Assembly: GCF_000024565.1 (NCBI RefSeq)
Contig: NC_013515.1
Span: forward strand, 558,001 to 622,000
Direction: 5' to 3'
DNA: 64,000 nt
Source: Streptobacillus moniliformis DSM 12112
GTDB lineage: Bacteria; Fusobacteriota; Fusobacteriia; Fusobacteriales; Leptotrichiaceae
Below the pieces are notes generated by a model. The model did no database searches and had not been told where the DNA came from. It saw nothing but the letters and a program-made list of their open reading frames with translations. This document shows positions 38,881-48,015 of the stretch, in pieces. The number at the start of each line of letters is the position of its first letter. The stretch's first letter is position 1. The position numbers and the translations under genes were made by a program.

Positions 38881-39453
38881 ATGATAATTGAAAATAAAGA
38901 ATATGTTAAAAAATGGTATATAATTCATACTTATTCAGGATACGAAAAAAAAGTAAAAACTGATTTAGAAAAAAGAATTATGTCAGAAGATTTAAATGAT
39001 AAAGTTTTTAGAATATTAGTACCTGAAGAAAAGATATTTGAAGAGAAAAAAGGTAAAATGGTACCAGTGTTCAGAAAGATATTTCCTAGTTATGTACTAG
39101 TTGAAATGTTAGCTTTTAGAGATGTTACAGAAGACTCAGTAAGTTATAGAGTGGATAGTAGAGCATGGTATATAATACGTAATACTAATGGTGTTACTGG
39201 TTTTGTTGGTGTTGGCTCTGATCCATTACCAATGGATGAAAAAGAAGTTGAAGAAATATTTAGTAAAATGAGCAATGAAGATTTCCAAGAAAAATTAGAA
39301 TATGAAGTTGGAGATTATGTTAAAACTTTAGATGGTATAGAAGGAACAGTTGAACATATAGATTACATTGCTAAACAAATTAAGATAGTAATTCAAGTAG
39401 GAAGTAGACCTACCACATTAACTTTAGGATTAAACGAAGTTACTAAATTTTAG
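38881..39453 (+). CDS. nusG: transcription termination/antitermination factor NusG
   Basis: 190 residues: NGN domain (KKWYIIHTYSGYEKKVKTDL, then FPSYVLVEM) and C-terminal KOW domain (VGDYVKTLDGIEGTVEHID). It binds RNA polymerase and links it to Rho or S10. It lies in the usual secE-nusG-rplK order. Confidence 0.97.
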   Translation: MIIENKEYVKKWYIIHTYSGYEKKVKTDLEKRIMSEDLNDKVFRILVPEEKIFEEKKGKMVPVFRKIFPSYVLVEMLAFRDVTEDSVSYRVDSRAWYIIRNTNGVTGFVGVGSDPLPMDEKEVEEIFSKMSNEDFQEKLEYEVGDYVKTLDGIEGTVEHIDYIAKQIKIVIQVGSRPTTLTLGLNEVTKF

Positions 39454-39470
39454 AATTTATAGTAATAAAA

Positions 39471-39497
39471 GTGGGAGATTTAATATTCAATTACCAC
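39471..39497 (+). promoter_or_regulatory. hairpin element upstream of rplK (repeat copy 1)
   Basis: GTGGGAGAT, then AATTACCAC: a GTGG/CCAC-closed stem-loop immediately before the rplK ribosome site. The same element occurs before rplA at 39966. It could be an L1 autoregulation site or a processing site. Confidence 0.5.
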
Positions 39498-39516
39498 AAA
39501 GGAGGAAAATAGAAAA

Positions 39517-39951
39517 ATGGCTAAAATCAATAAAGAAGTCGTGGATAAAGTAAAATTACAATTAAGTGCTGGTAAAGCAAATCCTGCACCACCAGTTGGG
39601 TCAGCATTAGGACCAAAAGGGATCAATATTCCTGAGTTTTGTAAACAATTTAATGCACAAACACAAGATAAACCTGGATTTATAATTCCAGTAGAAATTT
39701 CAATCTATGCAGATAGAAGTTTTAGTTTCGTTTTAAAAACACCACCTGCATCAGATTTATTAAAAAAAGCTGCAAAAGTTGAAAAAGGAGCACAAAACTC
39801 TGTTAAAGATGTAGCTGGAAAAATTTCAAAAGCTCAATTACAAGAAATTGCTGAAACTAAAATGCCAGATTTAAATGCTGCAAATTTAGAAGCAGCTATG
39901 AACATTATTGCTGGAACAGCAAGAAGTATGGGAATTAAAATAGAAGACTAA
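39517..39951 (+). CDS. rplK: 50S ribosomal protein L11
   Basis: 144-residue uL11 of the GTPase-associated centre. Motifs: [29 protein letters not shown], and the C-terminal [18 protein letters not shown] precedes the ATG. rplA follows. Confidence 0.97.
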   Translation: MAKINKEVVDKVKLQLSAGKANPAPPVGSALGPKGINIPEFCKQFNAQTQDKPGFIIPVEISIYADRSFSFVLKTPPASDLLKKAAKVEKGAQNSVKDVAGKISKAQLQEIAETKMPDLNAANLEAAMNIIAGTARSMGIKIED

Positions 39952-39965
39952 TAATATGAAATTAA

Positions 39966-39992
39966 GTGGGAGATAAAAATTTCAATTACCAC
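39966..39992 (+). promoter_or_regulatory. hairpin element upstream of rplA (repeat copy 2)
   Basis: AAGTGGGAGAT, then CAATTACCACA just before the GAGGAGG site of rplA; nearly the same as the element before rplK (39471-39497), with the same distance to the ribosome site. Confidence 0.5.
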
Positions 39993-40009
39993 AGAGGAGG
40001 AAAAAAATA

Positions 40010-40717
40010 ATGTCAAAAAAAGGGAAAAGATATAATGAAATTTCTCAAAAAGTAGATAAATTAAAAATCTACACACCAGAAGAAGCTTTAGAATTAGTAT
40101 TTGACACAAAAAGTGCAAAATTTGTAGAAACAGTTGAATTAGCTATTAGATTAGGAGTAGATCCAAGACATGCTGATCAACAAGTTAGAGGTACAGTTAT
40201 TTTACCTCATGGAACTGGGAAAACAATTAAAATTTTAGCAATAACTTCAGGAGAAAATATTGATAAGGCATTAGCTGCTGGAGCAGATTTTGCTGGTGAT
40301 GAAGAATATATCAACAAAATTTCTGCTGGATGGATGGATTTTGATTTAGTTATAGCTACTCCAGACATGATGCCTAAATTAGGTAAATTAGGAAGAGTTT
40401 TAGGAACTAAAGGATTAATGCCTAACCCTAAATCAGGAACTGTTACAACTAATATTTCTCAAACAGTTGAAGAATTTAAAAAAGGTAAAGTTGCATTTAA
40501 AGTTGATAAATTAGGTTCAATTCATTTACCAATAGGAAAAGTTAATTTTGAAAAAGAACAAATAATTGAAAACTTTAAAGTTGCTTTAGGGCAAATAATT
40601 AAATTAAAACCTGCGGCTTCAAAAGGACAATATTTAAGAACAGTTGCTATCTCATTAACTATGGGACCTGGAATTAAAATTGATCCATTATTAGCAGCTG
40701 GATTTTCAAGCAAATAA
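40010..40717 (+). CDS. rplA: 50S ribosomal protein L1
   Basis: 235-residue uL1 of the L1 stalk. FVETVELAIRLGVDPRHADQQVRGTV, then GRVLGTKGLMPNPKSGTV and SLTMGPGIKID are diagnostic. It is normally followed by rplJ-rplL-rpoB; here a terminator and an insertion sequence follow, and rpoB lies about 40 kb upstream. Confidence 0.97.
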   Translation: MSKKGKRYNEISQKVDKLKIYTPEEALELVFDTKSAKFVETVELAIRLGVDPRHADQQVRGTVILPHGTGKTIKILAITSGENIDKALAAGADFAGDEEYINKISAGWMDFDLVIATPDMMPKLGKLGRVLGTKGLMPNPKSGTVTTNISQTVEEFKKGKVAFKVDKLGSIHLPIGKVNFEKEQIIENFKVALGQIIKLKPAASKGQYLRTVAISLTMGPGIKIDPLLAAGFSSK

Positions 40718-40725
40718 ATAATATA

Positions 40726-40750
40726 AAGAAGACATAATGTCTTCTTTTTT
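40726..40750 (+). terminator. terminator after rplA
   Basis: AAGAAGAC, loop ATAAT, GTCTTCTT followed by T. The IS91-type element begins within 5 bases of its T tract. Confidence 0.92.
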
Positions 40751-40895
40751 ATTTTTCTATAGGAAATTAAAAAAATATCCAAGATAAAAAAATAAAAGAA
40801 AATAGTAAAAAAATATTGATAAAGAAAAGAAAAATTAATAGAATAAAAAATAAGAGAACAACAAAACTACCTATCATAAAAATAGGCATAATATA

Positions 40896-42119
40896 TTAAT
40901 TATAGAACTTATGAATAGGAGGAGAAAGACCATTATCAATAAATAGTTCATAACGTTTAAGATAAATATTACAATGAGGACACATAAAAGGGTCAAAGTC
41001 CCAAAGTTCTTTAAAGTTTTTCCTAAATAAAGAAAGAGACTTTTTATTAACCTGAGCTTTAAGATAAAATAGAGACATTTTAACTTTAGAAGAAATTCTT
41101 CTAGCATAGAAACCATATCTATTAATCATTTTAAAATACTTTAAAGGTAGATGAAAAAGCACTTTAGCAACAAAATCTTTAAAAGATAAAGTAGAATAAG
41201 TAACTTCTTTATTATTACTTAAATCTTCAAATTTAAATGTAAGAGAATTTTTATTAAAATCAATATTAACAATCTTATATTCAGCAATAGGAACTCTTGA
41301 TAAATATCTACCAAGATATTTAATAATGTATTTAGGATTATTAATATCATTACCAGCTACATTAAAAAAGAACCTAACATCATTATCATAAACATTAGAT
41401 ACAGCTTTTTTAGCTTGTATTTTAATAATATCATTAGGATAATTAGCATTACTAATTAATTTACAAAGAGAAAACTTCCATTGATTAGCAATAGAGGGGA
41501 CATGAAAGTATTTAAGTTCTTTATATTGAAATTTTTTATTAAAACCTCCAAGAGAGATGATGGCATGAATATGAGGATTAAACTTAAGGTCTCTACCAAA
41601 AGTATGAATAACAGTAATAAGTCCGTAGTTAATAATATCAGAATTAGTAAAGTAATTAGGATTAGATTTAGGGATATATATTTTTCTTTTAACTTTATCT
41701 TTGATATTATGGAATTGATATTTAAAAATATTATTAATAGCTTTAGACATTTTAGAAAGAATAGATCTATCATAAGCAATAAATTTTCTAAATTCTTTAG
41801 GGACAGTAAAAAGGACATGCCTATGAGGGATGTTAATAAATTGTTTTAAGATAGAATTAGTCCAATTAACAGAATAGTTATAACCACAAGATGGACAAAG
41901 TCTAGATTTACAAGTAAGTTTCATTTTATGTTGAAAATTACAAGAGGAACAACGATAAGAGATAAAGCCTTTAGAGAGATTACCACAGTTAAGAAAATTA
42001 TGAATGGAATGGTTGATATGTTCAATATGTTTTTTATCAAAATATGGCTTGATAGAATTAATAGAATTTGTTAAAATATATTTGGAGAAGATAGATTTAA
42101 TTTTATTAGAATTATACAT
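40896..42119 (-). CDS. IS91-like rolling-circle transposase, copy 1
   Basis: 407 residues. The N-terminal zinc-binding domain has Cys45, 57, 60, 70, 75 and 78 (RCSSC, then CKSRLCPSCG). The HUH motif is NPHIHAIISLGG (His183, His185). The Y2-type motif is YLGRY with Tyr268 and Tyr272 four apart. These are the features of IS91/ISCR single-strand transposases, which nick with tyrosine and replicate by rolling circle. AAGGAG lies 8 bases before the ATG. Identical in protein sequence to copy 2. Confidence 0.9.
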   Translation of the reverse strand: MYNSNKIKSIFSKYILTNSINSIKPYFDKKHIEHINHSIHNFLNCGNLSKGFISYRCSSCNFQHKMKLTCKSRLCPSCGYNYSVNWTNSILKQFINIPHRHVLFTVPKEFRKFIAYDRSILSKMSKAINNIFKYQFHNIKDKVKRKIYIPKSNPNYFTNSDIINYGLITVIHTFGRDLKFNPHIHAIISLGGFNKKFQYKELKYFHVPSIANQWKFSLCKLISNANYPNDIIKIQAKKAVSNVYDNDVRFFFNVAGNDINNPKYIIKYLGRYLSRVPIAEYKIVNIDFNKNSLTFKFEDLSNNKEVTYSTLSFKDFVAKVLFHLPLKYFKMINRYGFYARRISSKVKMSLFYLKAQVNKKSLSLFRKNFKELWDFDPFMCPHCNIYLKRYELFIDNGLSPPIHKFYN

Positions 42120-42175
42120 TATATTGACTCCTTTCTGTTATTTGGTTTGGCGATTAAATTATACAGAAAAAGAAG

Positions 42176-42220
42176 AGGTGATTCAAGAATTTTTTTTGAA
42201 ATTCTTAATCACCTTTTTTT
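42176..42220 (+). terminator. strong hairpin at the right end of IS copy 1
   Basis: AGGTGATT-C-AAGAATTT pairs with AAATTCTTAATCACCT (one bulged C), followed by seven T. It can terminate plus-strand transcription and lies at the transposase-proximal end of the element. The same structure is at 53417-53461 in copy 2. It could also be the recognised end (origin or terminus) for rolling-circle transposition. Confidence 0.75.
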
Positions 42221-42224
42221 AAAT

Positions 42225-42262
42225 AAAAAAAGAATTATTACTAAAATTATTAGAATAATTCT
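42225..42262 (-). terminator. terminator of the upp-RDAC unit
   Basis: On the minus strand: AGAATTATT (42262-42254), loop, AATAATTCT (42239-42231), then a T tract that is shared with the right end of the IS. Confidence 0.75.
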
Positions 42263-42272
42263 TTTTACCATT

Positions 42273-42515
42273 TTATATACTTTTTCCGAATAAATATTCT
42301 TTACTTTCACTATATTCTATTTCTATTCCATATTTAATAAAATGTTGATTTATTATTGAATATATTAATGGATCAACTGTAGTTGTAATTCTAGTTCCAT
42401 CTAAATTCTTTAACTGAAGACAACTAGCACCACAAGCATCTTTTAATGATAATTTATATCCATATTCAAATAATAGTTTATTAGCTTCAATTATATGATC
42501 AAATATTATTGCCAT
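42273..42515 (-). CDS. small RDAC-family-like protein of unknown function
   Basis: 80 residues: [20 protein letters not shown], then LKDACGASCLQL and IINQHFIKYGIEIEY. It resembles short 'RDAC' proteins with the conserved (R/K)DACG.x.C motif, known only as a family name. Its two cysteines might bind metal or form a redox pair, which is inference. The ATG overlaps the upp stop codon by one base, so it is coupled to upp. Confidence 0.65.
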   Translation of the reverse strand: MAIIFDHIIEANKLLFEYGYKLSLKDACGASCLQLKNLDGTRITTTVDPLIYSIINQHFIKYGIEIEYSESKEYLFGKSI

Positions 42516-43138
42516 TATTTTGTACCGAAGATTCTATCTCCAGCATCTCCTAATCCTGGATAGATATATTTATTTTCATTTAATCCCTTATCGATTGAAG
42601 CGATATATAAATCAACATCATCATGTTTATCTTTTATAGCAAGTATACCCTCTGGTGCAGCTATAATTGATAGTATAGAAATATTTTTAACACCTAAAGA
42701 TTTTAAATAATCTATAGTATAAATTATTGAACCACCTGTTGCAAGCATTGGATCAACTATTAATACTTTACTCTCAACAACATTAGAAGGCATTTTAGCA
42801 TAATAATATACAGGTTCAAATGTTTCTTCGTTTCTATAAACTCCTAAATGACCGACTTTTGCATTAGGTATATGTGCAAGTAAGGCGTCAACCATACCTA
42901 ATCCAGCTCTTAATATAGGAACTATAGTTACTGGTTCATCTAATACTTGAGTAATTGTTTCTTGTATAGGTGTTTTGACTGTAATATTTTTTAATTTTAA
43001 ATCTTTTGTAGCTTCATAAACCATTAATGATGCAATTTCATTTAGACTTTCTCTAAATAATTTTGTATCTGTTTCTACATTTCTTAAAATTGATAATTTG
43101 TGGCTTATTAGTGGATGTTTGTATTCAAAAATTGCCAT
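42515..43138 (-). CDS. upp: uracil phosphoribosyltransferase
   Basis: Converts uracil plus PRPP to UMP. 207 residues. [27 protein letters not shown] and the PRPP motif [14 protein letters not shown] are intact, with the uracil-binding C-terminal [25 protein letters not shown] precedes the start. It uses uracil produced by pdp and cdd. Confidence 0.97.
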   Translation of the reverse strand: MAIFEYKHPLISHKLSILRNVETDTKLFRESLNEIASLMVYEATKDLKLKNITVKTPIQETITQVLDEPVTIVPILRAGLGMVDALLAHIPNAKVGHLGVYRNEETFEPVYYYAKMPSNVVESKVLIVDPMLATGGSIIYTIDYLKSLGVKNISILSIIAAPEGILAIKDKHDDVDLYIASIDKGLNENKYIYPGLGDAGDRIFGTK

Positions 43139-43166
43139 AATATTCCTCCTATATTTATTGTAATTT

Positions 43167-43200
43167 TAAAAAAACAGAATTACTGAAAACGTAATTCTGT
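43167..43200 (-). terminator. terminator after rpmE
   Basis: On the minus strand ACAGAATTAC, 7-base loop, GTAATTCTGT, then seven T. It separates rpmE from upp. Confidence 0.9.
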
Positions 43201-43206
43201 AATATA

Positions 43207-43446
43207 TTATAAATTGTATTTTTTCTTAAATTTATCAACTCTTCCAGTTTCGTCAACAAATTTGAACTTCCCTGTATAAAATGGATGAGAAGTTGAACTT
43301 ATTGCAACTTTAATTACTGGATATTCTTGTCCTTCAAACTCAACAGTTTCTTTAGTTACTTTAGTAGATTTTCCTAAGAATCTTTCACCATTACTTGTAT
43401 CTTCAAAAACAACTAATCTGTATTCTGGATGTATACCTTTTTTCAT
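43207..43446 (-). CDS. rpmE: 50S ribosomal protein L31 type B (zinc-free)
   Basis: 79 residues: [20 protein letters not shown], then [24 protein letters not shown]. It has no cysteines, so it is the YtiA/RpmE2 zinc-independent form. The start at 43446 has AAGGAG 8 bases upstream; the earlier ATG at 43464 would include that site. Confidence 0.95.
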   Translation of the reverse strand: MKKGIHPEYRLVVFEDTSNGERFLGKSTKVTKETVEFEGQEYPVIKVAISSTSHPFYTGKFKFVDETGRVDKFKKKYNL

Positions 43447-43531
43447 GTTATGGACTCCTTTCATAAAATTTATATAATTTATGAATATATTATAACACTT
43501 ATATTTGTGTATAAATATACAAATGAGTAGC

Positions 43532-43798
43532 TTATGCGTTTAAAGCTTTTACTTTAGTAGCAAGTCTTGATTTAGTTCTTGAAGCAGTATTTTTTTTCAA
43601 TACACCTTTTGTAACTGCTTTATCAAGCTCTTTATAAGCTACAGATAATGCTGCCTTAGCATCATCAATATTTTTAGAATCTACTGCTGCTAATACTTTT
43701 TTAACAAAAGTTTTAACTCTACTTGTAATTGCTTGGTTTCTTAATCTATTTCTTTCACCAATAACGATTCTTTTTTTAGATGATTTAGTATGTGCCAT
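43532..43798 (-). CDS. rpsT: 30S ribosomal protein S20
   Basis: 88 residues, helical and basic: [22 protein letters not shown], ending [14 protein letters not shown]. The start at 43798 is preceded by AAGGAGGA; the in-frame ATG at 43822 lies upstream of that site. Divergent from dinG. Confidence 0.96.
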   Translation of the reverse strand: MAHTKSSKKRIVIGERNRLRNQAITSRVKTFVKKVLAAVDSKNIDDAKAALSVAYKELDKAVTKGVLKKNTASRTKSRLATKVKALNA

Positions 43799-43833
43799 TC
43801 TGTTTTCCTCCTTTATACACAATTTAACAAGTT

Positions 43834-43862
43834 ATTTTAACATTTTTATAAGTTAAAATCAA
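43834..43862 (-). promoter_or_regulatory. rpsT promoter
   Basis: Minus strand: TTGATT (43862-43857), 17-bp spacer, TAAAAT (43839-43834). Confidence 0.7.
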
Positions 43863-43885
43863 GTCTTTTTTTATTTATATATATT

Positions 43886-43894
43886 TGATATAAT
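43886..43894 (+). promoter_or_regulatory. extended -10 promoter of dinG
   Basis: TGATATAAT: TATAAT (43889-43894) with an upstream TG, 16 bases before the gene. No good -35. Confidence 0.55.
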
Positions 43895-43910
43895 TTTATT
43901 AGGTGAAAAT

Positions 43911-45914
43911 ATGATAGAGAAAATATATAATAGACTGTATTCTGATTATGATTTTGAAAAAAGAGAAAATCAGATTAATATGTCTAAGATAATAAAAAAA
44001 GGAATAGATAATGATATGCCTGTATTACTAGAAGCTGAAACAGGTTCTGGTAAAACTTTAGGATATTTAATACCTGCAATAGATTTTGCATTAACTGAGA
44101 TGAAAAACATTGTAATTTCTACTAACACTTTAAATCTTCAAGATCAAATCTTAAATAAAGAATTACCACTTTTGAAAAAATTATTTGGTGAAAAAATGAA
44201 ATATACTTTAATTAAAGGAAGAAATAATTATGTTTGTAAAAGGAAATTACAAGATTTAGTTATGAAATCTGATGATGAAAAGTATATGGATTTAATAGAA
44301 GCAGTTAAAGCTTCTTTAACTGGTGATAGAAGCGATATTAAATATAAGATAAGTAATGATTTATGGAATGAGATAAAATCTGATAAGGATAGTACATTTG
44401 CTAACAAATGCCCTTATTATAAATCATGTTATTTCTATCTTTCAAGAAGTAAAAATGAACACTGCAATATTTTTATAGTTAATCATCATATCTTATTATT
44501 AGATCATATTATTAAACAAAATAATAATGTAGGATTAATACCTAAATATGATTTAATAGTTATTGATGAAGCTCATAATCTTGAAAATGTTGTTAGAAAA
44601 TATTATTCATTATCTTTTAGTTTTAAAGAGGTTTTTAAAATTATAGGTATGCTTTATTCTAATAATGTTAAAGATATAGAAAACGCAGGATTAATTGGCA
44701 AAATCATAATTAATATTTCTGAAAATTCTAATCATTTCTTAATTGATGAATTAAAGGAAATATTTTTTTCAAATATTAATAATATTTATTATGCTTTAGT
44801 TGAATTAAGAAAAAAAATAGTTAGAAAATATACTGATTTAAATCAAAATGGAATATTAACTAAAGATATATGTGATTTAAATGTTAATGACTTGTTAGAA
44901 AAAATATTTAGTAGTAACTTAATTTTAAAGAAGGAAGTCTATAGATTAATTAATTTTTTAGAAGAAAGAGATGAATTAGATAAAGATAATTTAAGACTAT
45001 TTTTATCTAGTAGTTATAATAATCTTGAAGAACATTTAAATACATTACAAGAAATATTTGAATTAAATTATGAAAAATACATATATTGGATGAATTTAGA
45101 TATAGATAATGTATTTCCTATTATTAATGCTACTCCATATAGTATTTCTAAGGAGTTTGGTGAAAATTTTATAGAAAAAATAAGGAAGGTAATATTAATT
45201 TCAGCTACATTAACTGTAGGAAATAGTTTTAGGTATATAAAAAATAGTTTAGGAATAATAGATTCAGTAGAAGAAAATATACCCTCAGAATTTGATTATT
45301 TAAATAATATGAATATATATTTACCTGATAATTTACCTTTGCCTAATGAAATTGATTTTAATGAGAGGGCTACAAAATTTATTCTTGATTATGCTGAGAA
45401 GAATAATGGTAAGTGTTTTGTCTTATTTACATCGTATAAGGATTTAAAATTTGTAGCTAATTATTTAAATAAATATAGTTCTAGTTTAAATGTATTAATT
45501 CAAGGTGAATATGAAATAATAGAACTTATAAAGATGTTTAAAGAAAAAGAAAATTCAATTTTACTTGGAACTTATAGTTTTTGGGAAGGTGTAGATGTTC
45601 AAGGAGAGGCACTTAGTAATGTAATAATATTTAAATTACCATTTCAAGTACCAGATGATCCTATTGTTAGTAGTATTTGCTATAGGCTAAATGAGCTTAA
45701 TTCAAATAGTGCTTTTAAAGAATTTCAGCTTCCTTATGCAGTACTTAAAATGAAACAGGGAGTAGGAAGATTAATAAGATCAAAGGAAGATAAGGGTAAT
45801 ATCATTATTTTAGATAAAAGGATACATAAGAAGAGTTATGGTAAAATTATTTTGAAATCTCTACCTAAAGGAAATATAGAAATACTAAGTATAGAAGATA
45901 TACTCTTAAAATAG
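43911..45914 (+). CDS. dinG: DinG-like Fe-S superfamily 2 DNA helicase
   Basis: 667 residues, XPD/DinG family 5'-3' helicase that unwinds R-loops and damaged forks. Walker A is ETGSGKTLGY (about 44-53); the DEAH box is VIDEAHNLENVV. Candidate Fe-S cysteines are in NNYVCKRKL, NKCPYYKSCYF and HCNIF. C-terminal motifs ISATLTVG, SFWEGVDVQGE and KQGVGRLIRSKEDKG complete the motor. No N-terminal exonuclease domain. It starts a long unit leading to ppaC. Confidence 0.9.
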   Translation: MIEKIYNRLYSDYDFEKRENQINMSKIIKKGIDNDMPVLLEAETGSGKTLGYLIPAIDFALTEMKNIVISTNTLNLQDQILNKELPLLKKLFGEKMKYTLIKGRNNYVCKRKLQDLVMKSDDEKYMDLIEAVKASLTGDRSDIKYKISNDLWNEIKSDKDSTFANKCPYYKSCYFYLSRSKNEHCNIFIVNHHILLLDHIIKQNNNVGLIPKYDLIVIDEAHNLENVVRKYYSLSFSFKEVFKIIGMLYSNNVKDIENAGLIGKIIINISENSNHFLIDELKEIFFSNINNIYYALVELRKKIVRKYTDLNQNGILTKDICDLNVNDLLEKIFSSNLILKKEVYRLINFLEERDELDKDNLRLFLSSSYNNLEEHLNTLQEIFELNYEKYIYWMNLDIDNVFPIINATPYSISKEFGENFIEKIRKVILISATLTVGNSFRYIKNSLGIIDSVEENIPSEFDYLNNMNIYLPDNLPLPNEIDFNERATKFILDYAEKNNGKCFVLFTSYKDLKFVANYLNKYSSSLNVLIQGEYEIIELIKMFKEKENSILLGTYSFWEGVDVQGEALSNVIIFKLPFQVPDDPIVSSICYRLNELNSNSAFKEFQLPYAVLKMKQGVGRLIRSKEDKGNIIILDKRIHKKSYGKIILKSLPKGNIEILSIEDILLK

Positions 45915-45931
45915 ATTTTAAATAAAATTTA

Positions 45932-45940
45932 TGGTATAAT
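45932..45940 (+). promoter_or_regulatory. extended -10 promoter of pgpH
   Basis: TGGTATAAT with TATAAT at 45935-45940, 31 bases before pgpH. Confidence 0.55.
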
Positions 45941-45971
45941 GTATTAATATAATAAGAGTTGAGGGATATAA

Positions 45972-48014
45972 ATGAAAATTAGTTTTTTTGGAAAAATATT
46001 ACAAATAAATATAGTTAATAATAAAATAGAAAAAGGCGAATCTATTTTAAAAAAACTTTTTAAACAAAATGTTAATAGAAGAGTAATAATGTACATTTCT
46101 ATGGTTGCAATATTTTTTATGTTTATGGCTATAAATAATAATTCAAATAATTATGCTGTAGGAACAATAGCTAAAAAAGATGTTATTGCACATAAAGATG
46201 TAAGTTATACAAAAGATATACTTGATGATGAATTAAAAAGAAAAATAAAACAAAATACAACACCTGAATACGATGAGATAAAGGATGTAGCTAAAAATCA
46301 GCTAGATAAATTAGAACAATTTTTACAGAATATAAATCAGATTGATTTAAATAATGATACTGAAATTTTGAAATTCATTAGAACAAATAATTTGAGATTA
46401 ACTGTAAATGAAGTAAAAACTATAGGAATTAGTAAAAGTGTAAAATATTATTTATTTTTATCTAATGTTTTAGAAGAAATATATAAAAGTGGGGTTGTAA
46501 ATAAAACAGATTTCAATAAAATCCTTGCAGAAAAACAGATAGTTTTAGCTAATGAAGAAAAAAGATTATTATTAAATTTCATAGAACCAAATTTAGAAAT
46601 TAACAAATTTAAAACATTAGCTAAAATAGAAAAAAATATGGAAAACTTAAAAAACAATGTTGTTGTAATTGAAAAAGGAGATATTGTATTAAAAGAAGGT
46701 ACAGTAATTACTGATGCAATTTATGATAAATTGAAAAATTTAGGTTATGTTCATAAAAGTGATGGATTATATAGAATAGTAGGAGAGATTATATTATTTA
46801 TAATAGTATCAGGTATATTCTTTAATTATTCAATTAGATATTTAAAAGAAGATTTTACATCAAAATCATTTTACCCATTACTATTAACATTAATTTTTAG
46901 TAATAGTATTTATATACTGCTTTATAATAATAGTAATCTCAAATATTTTGTACCTTATCTTTTAACTGCTATTATAGCAAGTGTTCTTGTTAAAAATTGG
47001 GTATTTACAATATCACTAATAACATTTAATTATATATTTGTTTTAGAAGATTTAAAATGGGTATTTGCAGTCATTTTTTTAAGTATATTAATAACATATA
47101 TTAATAAGTCTGTAACAAGTAGAAATGAAATAGTTAAAAATAGTATATATATAGGAATGATACAAAGTTTAGTTGCATTTTCTATGGGATTAATATCAAA
47201 TATTAATCTTATACAGATTATTCCTAATGTTATAATATCATTGGTTTCTGGATTGATTATGGGGATAGTTTCCTTAGGGTTATTACCGTATTTTGAAAAT
47301 ACATTTAAAATACTTACTGATATTAAGTTATTAGAATTATCAAATTTTTCTAATCCTTTACTTAAGAATTTATTACTTACAGCACCTGGAACATTTCACC
47401 ATAGTTTAATGGTAGGAGCATTATCTGAAGCTGGGGCAGAGGCAGTTAATGCAAATCCAATATTATGTAGGGTAGCCTCATATTATCATGATATAGGTAA
47501 AATGAAAAGACCAGAATATTTTGTTGAAAATCAATATGGTATAAAAAATCCACATAATAATTTAAAACCTGCACTTAGTGCTTTAATTATTATATCACAT
47601 GTTAAAGATGGATATATATTAGGTAAGAAATATAATTTGCCAGATGAAATATTAGATGTAATTCTATCTCATCATGGTAATACTTTAGTGCAGTATTTCT
47701 ATTATCAAGCACTTGAAAATAAAGAATCAGTTATTGAAAGTGATTTTAGATATGAAGGACCAAAACCTACTACTAAAGAATCAGGTATAGTAATGTTAGC
47801 AGATACAATAGAAGCTGCTGTAAGAGCAAATGCTGATAAGAGTTCAGAAAATGTTGAAAAAATAGTAAGACATTTAATTAAATCTAAGGTTGAAGATGGT
47901 CAACTTTCAGAATGTGATATGACTATGAATGAAATTGAAAAAGTAACAAAGGCATTTTTAAATATTATTCGTGGAATATATCATGAGAGAATACAATATA
48001 AGAGAGGAAATTAA
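45972..48014 (+). CDS. pgpH: 7TM-HD family cyclic-di-AMP phosphodiesterase (PgpH type)
   Basis: 680 residues: N-terminal membrane segment (about 38-50), extracytoplasmic 7TMR-HDED domain (to about 265), seven hydrophobic helices (about 268-440) and a C-terminal HD domain with FHHSLMVGAL, ASYYHDIGKMKRPEYF and LSHHGNTL. In Listeria PgpH degrades c-di-AMP to pApA. It lies before ybeY and dgkA, the same order (pgpH-ybeY-dgkA) as in many Firmicutes. Confidence 0.92.
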   Translation: MKISFFGKILQINIVNNKIEKGESILKKLFKQNVNRRVIMYISMVAIFFMFMAINNNSNNYAVGTIAKKDVIAHKDVSYTKDILDDELKRKIKQNTTPEYDEIKDVAKNQLDKLEQFLQNINQIDLNNDTEILKFIRTNNLRLTVNEVKTIGISKSVKYYLFLSNVLEEIYKSGVVNKTDFNKILAEKQIVLANEEKRLLLNFIEPNLEINKFKTLAKIEKNMENLKNNVVVIEKGDIVLKEGTVITDAIYDKLKNLGYVHKSDGLYRIVGEIILFIIVSGIFFNYSIRYLKEDFTSKSFYPLLLTLIFSNSIYILLYNNSNLKYFVPYLLTAIIASVLVKNWVFTISLITFNYIFVLEDLKWVFAVIFLSILITYINKSVTSRNEIVKNSIYIGMIQSLVAFSMGLISNINLIQIIPNVIISLVSGLIMGIVSLGLLPYFENTFKILTDIKLLELSNFSNPLLKNLLLTAPGTFHHSLMVGALSEAGAEAVNANPILCRVASYYHDIGKMKRPEYFVENQYGIKNPHNNLKPALSALIIISHVKDGYILGKKYNLPDEILDVILSHHGNTLVQYFYYQALENKESVIESDFRYEGPKPTTKESGIVMLADTIEAAVRANADKSSENVEKIVRHLIKSKVEDGQLSECDMTMNEIEKVTKAFLNIIRGIYHERIQYKRGN

Positions 48015-48015
48015 T

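Larger units (their letters stand above)
40755..42228 (-). mobile_element. IS91-family-like insertion sequence, copy 1
   Basis: About 1474 bp, defined by comparison with the copy at 51996-53469, which appears base-for-base identical. The left end is TTCTATAGGAAATTAAAAAA and the right end TTTTTTTAAATAAAA. No clear terminal inverted repeats or target duplications are seen, as expected for rolling-circle (HUH) elements. It carries a single transposase gene on the minus strand. It is inserted between the T tract of the rplA terminator and the A run that forms the tail of the upp-operon terminator. Exact ends are uncertain by a few bases because flanks are T/A-rich. Confidence 0.88.

Noticed and set aside
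41481-41849. 122-codon plus-strand reading frame inside the IS (also at 52722-53090)
   Set aside because: It is antisense to the transposase, lacks a ribosome site and has the composition of a reverse-frame shadow.
40755-42228. Terminal inverted repeats and target-site duplications of the IS
   Set aside because: None can be seen; only T/A-rich chance similarity at the ends, which agrees with a rolling-circle element.
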